Part shown: piece after piece, positions 32,010-41,390 of the stretch
How the letters are laid out: every line of letters starts with the position of its first letter
How positions within the stretch are numbered: position 1 is the stretch's first letter
DNA from: Symbiodinium natans
Taxonomy: Eukaryota; Sar; Dinophyceae; Suessiales; Symbiodiniaceae
DNA: 64,000 nt
Reading direction: 5' to 3'
Assembly (NCBI GenBank): GCA_905221605.1
Contig: CAJNDS010001890.1
Location: 1,117,501 to 1,181,500 of the forward strand
The notes under the pieces: generated by a model
What the model was told of the DNA's origin: nothing
Database searches by the model: none
Seen by the model: the letters and a program-made list of their open reading frames with translations, nothing else
Position numbers and translations under genes: made by a program

Positions 32010-32115
32010 CAGGACATGTGGGCTGCCCCTCGCACGGAGCAGTTGGCCTTGTTCATCGCGGCGGCATCCGTAAGACGCAGCTCTCCGACGAAGCCTGCTG
32101 AGGGCTCAGCAACTT
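32010..32115 (-). CDS. Orphan candidate exon
   Basis: The minus frame GFVGELRLTDAAAMNKANCS follows an AG site. The plus frame DMWAAPRTEQLALFIAAASV follows GTCCAG. Both have high G/C third positions, so the strand cannot be decided. Confidence 0.3.
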
Positions 32116-32277
32116 GGGGCTTGGGTAAACCAAGGGTGCTTGTTGTAGGCTTTGAGCTTGGGGGCCGACTTAACGTAATTATAGATCACTCTTCCTTGGG
32201 AAGCTGCGTAGGAGCCAGATTGATGAATCAAGGCCCAGGTGAGGAGTGGACGCATGAAACACTGGCAACGGTTTTAG

Positions 32278-32368
<91 letters not shown>

Positions 32369-32561
32369 TGGGTGTGGGTGTGGGTGTGGGTGTGGGTGTG
32401 CGTGTGCGTGTGCGTGTGCGTGTGCGTGTGCGTGTGCGTGTGCGTGCGTGGGTGTGGGTGTGTGGGTGTGTGGGGTGTGGGTGTGGGTGTGGGTGTGGGT
32501 GTGGGTGTGGGTTTGGGTGTGGGTGTGGGTTGTGGGTGTGGGTGTGGGTGTGGGTCTGTGT

Positions 32562-32652
<91 letters not shown>
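32278..32652. repeat. (TG)n / (TGTGGG)n / (TGCG)n microsatellite
   Basis: A 370-bp tract of TG, TGTGGG, TGTGCG and TGCG units. All six frames are open across it (Cys/Val, Thr/His and similar). None is a gene. Confidence 0.95.
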
Positions 32653-32656
<4 letters not shown>

Positions 32657-32819
32657 GAGCTTCGAGTTGAAAACACCAGCAAGGCTTGGGCACGGGAGCC
32701 CCCCCCTGAGCCATGCTGGCGTGCGACAGTGCAAGGACCTCCATTCTGCCAGCGCACTTCTAATGACTATTTTTTGCAGTTCTGGGGGGGGGGGTTCTTA
32801 AACAAATAGTAGTAGGAAC

Positions 32820-32891
32820 CCTGCGCCGAGAGCTTTGCCATAGGGAACGATCCGCTCATACTCCAGCTTGGCCCAACCTGGAACTCCGGGT
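32820..32891 (-). CDS. Orphan candidate exon
   Basis: After TTCCAG|GT the minus frame reads WAKLEYERIVPYGKALGAGF, well biased at third positions. A faint resemblance to a protein-kinase glycine loop (GKALGAG) is not enough to name it. Confidence 0.35.
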
Positions 32892-33432
32892 GGGTTTAGG
32901 GTTTAGGGTTTAGGGTTTAGGGTTTAGGGTTTAGGGTTTGGGGTTTGGGGTTTGGGGTTTGGGGTTTAGGGTTTGGGGTTTAGGGTTGCAGTGTTCAGTC
33001 CTAGACCCTGACTAATATATAGGTTGCGCCCCTTAAGCCCTCTGAAAAACATGATCCTCCTAAACCCCATAAGGGGAACACAACATGTCCCAAGGGCCGC
33101 CCTAATTAGAGCACCCTAAACCCCACACCCTACACCCTAAACCCTAAACCCCACACCCTAAACCCTAAACCCTAAACCCTAAACCCTAAACCCTAAACCC
33201 TAAACCCATACGGGGAAAACAAAATAACCCAAGGGCCGACCTTCAAAGCCTCCAGCCTTGTCCAGCATCCCATATTGCAAGGAAATAAGCTTTCGTGATC
33301 ATGATGGATATCGGGCTGCTTGGTGCCCTGAGAATGGTATAGAGGCCCGTTATGCGACAACAAGTCTCCAACGAGAGGCACGAACAACAAGGGCTCGTGA
33401 CGGTTGCCTGCTCGACTAGCAAGAGGACCCGT

Positions 33433-33525
33433 GCTTGAGGGTTCGTGGGTAGTCATAAGTGGGGTTGTAAGTACCCTATGTAAGGTTACAACCAGTTATA
33501 ATTGTAATTACCCTACTCATAATCT
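33433..33525. mobile_element. Partial family B element
   Basis: TTGAGGGTTCGTGGGTAG and the interior GTTATAATTGTAATTACCCTAC are recognisable. The right terminus is lost. Confidence 0.45.
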
Positions 33526-33530
33526 AAAAG

Positions 33531-33600
33531 ATTCTCCTGGCAACCCTCGACCCCGGGCGCCACACCAATGAGGTCATCTTCGGTGCCATCATCCTGCTAA
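33531..33600 (+). CDS. Orphan candidate exon, plus strand
   Basis: The plus frame ILLATLDPGRHTNEVIFGAI follows AAAAG and has strong C/G third positions. The donor may be GA (AAG|GAGAGG). Not recognised. It could be an upstream exon of the plus-strand gene beyond the satellite block. Confidence 0.35.
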
Positions 33601-33860
33601 GGAGAGGACTCGTGGGCCCATCTTCGATATTAGAGGCTTCTGATCTCGGTTTTACCAGTTTGGCAAAGGGGGGCTCGTGTGACTGAGCACTCAACCAGAA
33701 GTGCCTCCGTAGCGTAGAAGCATGTCCCAAGAGAGATTCTTCGGGCTTGTGGCATGGAGATTAGCCCCGCCAAGATGTACAAAAGGGGCCTGAATAATTA
33801 GAACAGGGTTTTTTTTTTGGGGGGGGGGGCTATTGTAGTATATATATATATATGTGGCAT

Positions 33861-33887
33861 GGACCTTTAGGGTCTATTTGGCACGCC
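33861..33887 (+). repeat. 27-bp inverted repeat, left copy
   Basis: The sequence starting GGACCTTTAGGGTCTATTTG is the exact reverse complement of 40545-40571. It lies at the left border of the satellite block. Confidence 0.9.
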
Positions 33888-33916
33888 CCTTTGTTTACTA
33901 TTTACAAAACTTCTTG

Positions 33917-33962
33917 AAAGTAGTAGTGGTAGTAGTAGTAGTAGTAGGAGTAGTAGGAGTAG

Positions 33963-34025
<63 letters not shown>

Positions 34026-34031
34026 GAGTAG

Positions 34032-34094
<63 letters not shown>

Positions 34095-34095
34095 C
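33917..34095. repeat. (AGT)n trinucleotide array
   Basis: About 60 AGT units with a few AGG variants. The poly-Val, poly-Thr and poly-Tyr frames are artefacts. Confidence 0.95.
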
Positions 34096-34129
34096 AGTAA
34101 ATGTAGATCCAGCCGGCCAACAGCCAGAC

Positions 34130-37100
34130 TTAGGCAAGCACCCTCGCTTCGTGTTTCCTGTGACTTGGTAGGGTCCAGAGGTTTGTCGTATGTCCCCTCC
34201 CTTCGTCCCTTCGTGTTGTAAGGGTTTTGTAAGGGCTTTGGAGGTTTGTGTGCTTCCCCTTTCTCGTTCTTATAGGTTTTGGGGGAGCATCAAAATGATT
34301 ATCATATATGATGTGTTTCCGTGCTCGTATTATGAGGGCTAGTGCCTGCCCTAGAGGTTTGTCGTCGTATGTCCCCCCGCTTCGTGTTCCTGTGATTTGG
34401 TAGGGGGCTAAAGGTTTGTCGTGTGTCCCCTCCCTTCGTCCCTTCGTGTTGTAAGGGTTTTGGGAGGGTCCTGGAGGTTTGTCGTATGTCCCCTTTGTTC
34501 GTGCTTGTAGGGTCTGGGGAGTGTGTAGATGATAATCACATATCATGTGCTTCCGTGCTCGTATTATGAGGGGCTAGTGATTGGCCTGGAGGTTTGTCAG
34601 ATGACGCCCCCGCTTCGTGATCCTGTGATTTGGTAGGGGCCTAAAGGTTTGTAGTGTGTCGCCTCCCTTCATTCCTTCCTATTGTAAGGGTTCTGTGAGG
34701 GCCCTGGAGGTTTGTCGTATGTCCCCTTTCTTCTTGCTTGTAGGGTTTGGGGAGCATCTAGATGATAGAGGTTTGTCGTATGTCGTCTCCCTTCGTCCCT
34801 TCGTGTTGTAAGGGTTTTGTGAGGGCCCTGAAGGTCTAGGGCAGTTACTAGCGCCTCATAGTACGAGCACGGAAGCAAATGATAATGACAATCATCTAGA
34901 CGCTGCCCAAATCCTACAAGCACGAAGAAAGGGGACATACGGCAAATTTGCAGGGCCCTCACAAAACCCTTACAACAAGAAGGGACGAAGGAAGGGCACA
35001 TACGACAAACCTCTAGGACCCTCACGAAACCCTTACAACACGAAGGGACGAAGGGATTGTATCTAATTTCGTATATGGTAAAATGACATACGACAAATCT
35101 CCCGGACCCTAGCAAATCACATGAACACGAAGCAGGGAGACATAAGACAAACCTCTAGGGCAGTCCCTAGCCCCTCATAATACGAGCACGGAAGCAATGC
35201 TTATATGATAATCATCTTGATGCTCCCCACGCCCTACAAGCACGAAGAAAGGAGACATACGATAAATCTTCCAGGTCCAACAAAACCCTTGCAACTCAAA
35301 CGGACGAAGGGAGGGGGCACACGACAAACCTCTTTAGGCCCTTACCACATCGCAGGAACAGAAAGCGGGGGGACATACGACAAACCTCTATGACAAACAC
35401 CAGCCCCTCATAATACGAGCACGGAAGCAAATGATATATGACAGTTTTCTAGAAGATCCCCAAACCCTCTAAGAAGAAAGAAAGGTGACATACGACAAAC
35501 CTTCCCCAAACAAAGCAATTTCAACACGAAGGGACGAAAAGAGGGGACATTCGACAAATCTCTGGCCCCTACCAAACGTCAGGAACACGAAGCGGGGGGA
35601 CATACGACAAATCTCCAGAGCCCTCAGAAAATTTTTATCAGCCTTACAACACGAAGGGACGAAGGCAGGGGACATACGACAAACCTGTAGGCCCCTACTA
35701 CATCACAGGAACAAGGAAGCGGGGGAGGGGGCATACGACAAACCCCTAGGGCAGTCACTAGCCCCTCACAATACGAGCACGGAATCAAATTATATGTCAG
35801 TCGTCTAGACGCTCCCCAAACCCTACAAGTGAGAAGAAAGGGGACACACGGCAATTTTGCAGGGCTCTCACAAAACCCTTGCAACACGAAAGGACGAAGC
35901 GAGGGAACGTATGACAAACCTCTAAGCCCCTACCAAATCACAGGACCAAGGAAACGGGGGGGACAAATGACAAACCTCTAGGACAGCCACTAGCCCCTCA
36001 TAGTTTGAGCACGGAAGCAAATCATATATGACGATCATCTAGACTCTAGACGCTCCCCCCAAACCCTACAAGCTCGAAGAAAGTGGATATACGACTAGCC
36101 TCCAGGGCCCTCACAAAACCCTTACCACCCATACAACGCGAAGGGACGAAGGAAGGGGACATACGACAAACCTCTAGGGCAGTCAGTAACCCCACATAGT
36201 ACGAGCACGGAAGCAAATGATGTATGGTAAGCATCTCGACGCTCCTCAAACTCTCCAAGCACGAAGAAAGGGGACACACGACAAACCTTCAAGGCCCAAC
36301 AAAACCCCTACAACACGAAGGGGCGAAAGGAGGGGACATACGGCAAACCTTCCAGGCCCTAGGCCCTACCAAATCTCAGGAACAGGAATCGGGGGGACAT
36401 ACGACAAACCTCTAGGGCAATCACTAGCCCCTCACAATACGAGCACGGAATCGAATTATACATATATATATATATATGTATATCAGTCGTCTAGGCTCCC
36501 CAAACCCTACAAGCACGAAGAAAGGGGACACACGCAAACATCCCACGAAGGAACGAAGGGAGAGGAAATACGACAAACCTCTAGACCCCTACAAAATCAC
36601 AGGAATACGAAGCGGGGGGACACACGAGAAATCTTTAGGGCAATCAATACCCTCATAGCGACTGCGGAAGCAAATGATATATGATAATCATCTAGACACT
36701 CCCCAAACCCTGCAAGCACGAACAAAGGGGACATACGAAAAACCTCCAGAGCGCTCACGAAACCCTTACAACACGAAGGGACGAAGGGAGGGGACAAAAG
36801 ATAAACCTCTAGGCCCCTCCCAACTCACAGGAACACGAAGCAGGGGGGCGTACGACAAACCTTTAGGGCAGTCAGTAGCCCTCATAATACGACCACAGAA
36901 GCAAATGACTTATGACAATCATCTAGATGCCAAGAAAGGGGACACACCACAAACCTGTAGGCCCCTACTACATCACAGGAACAAGGAAGCGGAGGGCATA
37001 CGACAAACCTCTAGGGCAGTCACTAGCCCCGCACAATACGAGCCCGTAATCAAATTGCATATGTCAGTCGTCTAGACGCTGCCCGAACCTTACAAGCAAG

Positions 37101-37985
37101 AAGAGAAGGGACATACGGCAAATCTGCAGGGCTCTCACAAAACCCTTGCAACCTAGACGCTGCCCGAACCTTACAAGCAAGAAGAGAAGGGACATACGGC
37201 AAATCTGCAGGGCTCCCACAAAACCCTTGCAACACGAAAGGACGAAGGGAGGGAACGTATGACAAACCCCTAAGCCCCTAACAAATCACAAGACCAAGGA
37301 AACGGGGGGGGACACACGACAAACCTCTAGGACAGTCACTAGCCCCTCATAGTTTGAGCACGGAAGCAAATCATATATGACGATCATCTAGACTCTAGAC
37401 GCTCCCCCCAAACCCTACGAAACCCTTACAATACGAAGGGACGAAGGGAGGGGACAAAAGATGAACCTTTAGGCCCCTCCCAACTTACAGGAACACGAAG
37501 CAGGGGGGCATACGACAAACCTCTAGGGCATTATGAGGGCGGTCAATAGCCCTCAGAATACGACCACAGAAGCAAATGACTTATGATGACAATCATCTAG
37601 ACGCCAAGAAAGGGGACATACGACAAACCTCCAAGGCCGAATGCAACCCTCACAACACGAAGGGACGAAGGGAGGGGACATATGACAAGCCTCTGGCCCC
37701 TACCAAATCTCAGGAACACGAAGCGGGGGAATATACGACAAACCTCTAGGGCAGCCACTAGCCCCTCATAGTACGAGCGTGGAAGGAATTGTTTGTGACA
37801 ATTATCTAGACACTCCCCAAACCCTACAAGCACGAAGAAAGGGGACATGCGACAAACCTCCGGGGCCCTCACAAAACCCTTACAACACGAACGAAGAAAA
37901 AAACTCATACAAACCTCTGGGCCCCTACCAAATCACAACAACACGAAGCAGGGGGGACATACGACTAACCTCTAGGGCAGTCACT
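34130..37985. repeat. Complex satellite with inverted halves
   Basis: Units of roughly 250 bp contain CACGAAGGGACGAAGG, GGGGACATACGACAAACC, CCCCTCATAATACGAGCACG and AAACCCTACAAGCACGAAG. From 34130 to about 34835 they run in one orientation, and from there to 37985 in the opposite one. At 37083-37222 a 70-bp stretch is duplicated directly. The frames across it are repeat translations. Confidence 0.85.
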
Positions 37986-37997
37986 AACCCCTCAAGA

Positions 37998-38345
37998 TGG
38001 GGGGTGAAAGGGATTATGGGAGATGATGGGGAATGATGATGGGGGGTGATGGGGGATGATGCGGGATGATGGGAGATGATGGGGGATGATGGGGGATGAC
38101 GCGGGATGAGAGACATGATGGGGCATGATAGGGGCCGATCGGGGACGATGATGAGGGATGATGGGGGATGATGGGGGGGTGAAAGGGATTATGAGAGATG
38201 ATGGGGAATGATGATGGGGGGGGTTGATGGCGGATGATGCGGGATGATGGGGGATGATGGGGATGATTGGGGGATGATGGGGCATGATAGGGGATGAGAG
38301 AAATGATGGGAGATGATGGGAGATGATGCGGGGTGATGTGGGATG
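37998..38345. repeat. (GGGGGATGAT)n minisatellite
   Basis: Degenerate GATGATGGGG units with two copies of GGGGTGAAAGGGATTATG, giving a higher-order period of about 180 bp. Confidence 0.85.
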
Positions 38346-38389
38346 GGCAATGAGCGGGTATGTCTGAAATCCTGGAAAAGACAAATCCA

Positions 38390-40520
38390 GGGTTTTGATT
38401 TTAAAGGGTTTAAATCTTTTTCGGCATCTTAACTTTGTATGAACCCCTTACACAATCAAATCTGGGATTTGATTTTTGCTAAGGGTTTCAAGGATATTAC
38501 CCTAAACCCTAAAAAAACCCTAAACCGAACCCCGGGATTTACTGTTTTAAGGATTTCAATGATTTTTTGGGCATGTTAAATTTCATGAAATCCTTGAAAA
38601 ATCAAATCCCGGGATTTAATTTTTCAAGGATTTCAAGGATTTCATAAAATTTAAATACCGGAACTCCTGCAAAAGCAAACCTCCCCTCCCCACCCAGAGT
38701 ACGGGAAGACCATGCGGATTTTAAAATTTATGAAATCCTTGAAATCCTTGAAAAATTAAATCCCGGGATTTGATTTTTCAAGGATTTCATAAAATTTAAA
38801 ATGCCCAAAAAATCCTTGAAATCCTTGAAAAATCAAATCCCGGGATTTGATTTTTCAAGGATTTCATGAAATTTAAAATGCCCAACAAATCCTTGAAATC
38901 CTTAAAACATCAAATCCCGGGATTTAGTATTTTAAGGATTTCAAGGATTTGTTGGGCATTTTAAATTTCATGAAATCCTTGAAAAATCAAATCCCAAGAT
39001 TTAATTTTTCAAGGATTTCAAGGATTTCATAAAACTTAAATACCGGAACCCCTGCAAAAGCAAAACCTCCCCTCCCCACCCAGAGTACGGGAAGACCACG
39101 CGGATTTTAAAATTTATGAAATCCTTGAAAAATTAAATCCCGGGGTTTGATTTTTCAAGGATTTCATAAAATTTAAAATGCCCAAAAAATCCTTGAAATC
39201 CTTGAATAATTAAATCCCGGGATTTAATATTTTAAGGGTTTCAAGGATTTTTGTGCGTTTTAAATTTCATGAAATCCTTGAAAAATCAAATCCCGGGATT
39301 TAATTTTTCAAGGATTTCAAGGATTTCATAAAATTTAAATACCGGAACTCCTGCAAAAGCAAAACCTCCCCTCCCCACCCAGAGTACGGGAAGACCACGC
39401 GGATTTTAAAATTTATGAAATCCTTGAAATCCTTGAAAAACTAAATCCCGGGATTTGATTTTTCAAGGATTTCATAAAATTTAAAATGCCCAAAAAATCC
39501 TTGAAATCCTTGAAAAATTAAATCCCGGGATTTGAGTTTTCAAGGATTTCATAAAATTTAAAATGCCCAAAAAATCCTTGAAATCCTTAAAAAATCAAAT
39601 CCCGGGATTTACTGTTTTAAGGATTTCAATGATTTTTTGGGCATGTTAAATTTCATGAAATCCTTGAAAAATCAAATCCCGGGATTTAATTTTTCAAGGA
39701 TTTCAAGGATTTCATAAAATTTAAATACCGGAACTCCTGCAAAAGCAAAACCTCCCCTCCCCACCCAGAGTACGGGAAGACCACGCGGATTTTAAAATTT
39801 ATGAATTCCTTGAAATCCTTGAAAAATTAAATCCCGGGATTTGATTTTTCAAGGATTTCATAAAATTTAAAATGCCCAAAAAATCCTTGAAATCCTTGAA
39901 AAAATTAAATCCCGGGATTTGATTTTTCAAGGATTTCATAAAATTTAAAATGCCCAAAAAATCCTTGAAATCCTTGAAAAATTAGATCCCGGGATTTGAT
40001 TTTTCAAGGATTTCATAAAATTTAAAATGCCCAAAAAATCCTTGAAATCCTTAAAATACTAATTCCCGGGATTTAATATTTTAAGGATTTCAATGATTTT
40101 TTGGGCATTTTAAATTTTATGAAATCCTTGAAAAATCAAATCCCGGGATTTAATTTTTCAAGGATTTCAAGAATTTCATAAAATTTAAATACCGGAACTC
40201 CTGCAAAAGCAAAACCTCCCCTCCCCACCCAGAGTACGGGAAGACCACGCGGATTTTAAAATTTATGAAATCCTTGAAATCCTTGAAAAATTAAATCCCG
40301 AGATTTGATTTTTCAAGGATTTCATAAAATTTAAAATGCCCAAAAAATCCTTGAAATCCTTGAAAAATTAAATCTTGGGATTTGATTTTTCAAGGATTTC
40401 ATGAAATTGAAAATGCCCAACAAATCCTTTTAAAATATTAAATCCCGGGATTTGATGTTTTAAGGATTTCAAGGATTCTTGGGCATTTTAAATTTTATGA
40501 AATCCTTGAAAAATCAAATC
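38390..40520. repeat. Palindromic AATCCCGGGATT satellite
   Basis: Dyad units AATCCCGGGATTTGATTTTT alternate with AAGGATTTCATAAAATTTAA and its complement, so nearly every unit can fold. A second component, CCTCCCCTCCCCACCCAGAG with flanks, recurs near 38680, 39065, 39365, 39750 and 40215, giving higher-order periods of about 300-460 bp. Confidence 0.9.
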
Positions 40521-41219
40521 TAGGGATTTCCCGGCGGCAAAAGAGGCGTGCCAAATAGACCCTAAAGGTCCTACGTACGTAGGAGTATTGAGGCCATTCT
40601 TGAGCAACGCAGTGAGCTCTGAGATATTGCTTGCCAAATCGGACTGCAAGGACGTGGACGGGGCAGCGACACGAGGCCGCCATCCAGAGGTACGCAAGTG
40701 ATCTGCAAAAGCCTTCAGCTGTTGTTGCATATCTTGAGTAGTCACAGCACGTCCGCCGATGGAGACACCTGTCCCGAAGAACTCCAGCAGATCGTGTACT
40801 TCAGAATGCACTGCCGCAGGGACTGCCATGACACGATGTGTGAGTTGACCATCCTCAACCGCCACGAGTTGGGAGATGATGTGGTCACGATCAACGACAG
40901 TGATTTTCCCGTACTGCTCACCGTTGTCACACGGTGCGGCACCCTTGCTGAAACCGAAGAAGTCATGGAGGTTGGGTTGCACCTGCAGAGCCTGCGAGGC
41001 CGACTTCTTGGAAGCGTCAGGGCCAGTCAAGGTAAAGCCCGAATCACGGCGTTGGTTACCCACATGCTGCGCATGCTCGTACCGGCAGTTGTCACCATGC
41101 TGACACATACCGGTATTGCGAAAAGAGAAGCAAACCCCGCGACCGGTTCCCTTGCCTGCGCCACTGGCTGGGCCAGACACAGCAGCCTGAACAAGAGCCG
41201 CAAGGAGTGGGTTCGACAT
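40488..41219 (-). CDS. CCCH zinc-finger protein frame, 3' part of the retroelement
   Basis: The 243-residue frame starts MSNPLLAALVQAAVSG. Near residues 30-50 it has one C-x8-C-x5-C-x3-H finger (CFSFRNTGMCQHGDNCRYEH), the type that binds RNA. No other domain was recognised. It lies 170 bp downstream of the reverse transcriptase frame on the same strand. It could be the element's own nucleic-acid-binding protein, or the start of another copy, since such proteins more often precede the RT. The last 15 or so codons run into the AATCCCGGGATT satellite, so the present stop is probably not original. CCCH fingers fused to or beside retroelement proteins are frequent in dinoflagellates, from general knowledge. 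Confidence 0.65.
   Translation of the reverse strand: MSNPLLAALVQAAVSGPASGAGKGTGRGVCFSFRNTGMCQHGDNCRYEHAQHVGNQRRDSGFTLTGPDASKKSASQALQVQPNLHDFFGFSKGAAPCDNGEQYGKITVVDRDHIISQLVAVEDGQLTHRVMAVPAAVHSEVHDLLEFFGTGVSIGGRAVTTQDMQQQLKAFADHLRTSGWRPRVAAPSTSLQSDLASNISELTALLKNGLNTPTYVGPLGSIWHASFAAGKSLDLIFQGFHKI
40545..40571 (-). repeat. 27-bp inverted repeat, right copy
   Basis: Exact reverse complement of 33861-33887. It lies inside the 3' part of the CCCH frame and directly beside the 16-bp palindrome at 40569-40584. Confidence 0.9.
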
Positions 41220-41390
41220 GATGCACGCTACGAGTCAAGGAGGGCTGGCACCAGTGCTTGGAACAAAATGCTGAGGAAAAGCAAGGCTTCAAGAGCAAAA
41301 CGATGGTCCAGTAGGGTTTTAATCTCGGAATAAGGGCTCCAACATGCAGAGGCCACAAAGCGGAGTAAGGCCAAATTCCACCACAAACAC

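Noticed and set aside
32179-32757. Long open frames rich in Thr/His, Cys/Val or Arg/Val
   Set aside because: All six frames stay open because the tract is (TG)n and (TGCG)n. It has no codon bias or domain.
33854-34171. Frames of poly-Val, poly-Thr and poly-Tyr
   Set aside because: Direct translation of an (AGT)n array.
34130-38384. Frames of 60-155 residues and a CRISPR-like look of repeated blocks
   Set aside because: The blocks are a roughly 250-bp satellite without constant short repeats and unique spacers, and no cas genes occur. The frames are repeat translations.
40698-41333. Plus-strand 211-residue frame
   Set aside because: It lies opposite the CCCH frame, whose zinc-finger pattern supports the minus strand.
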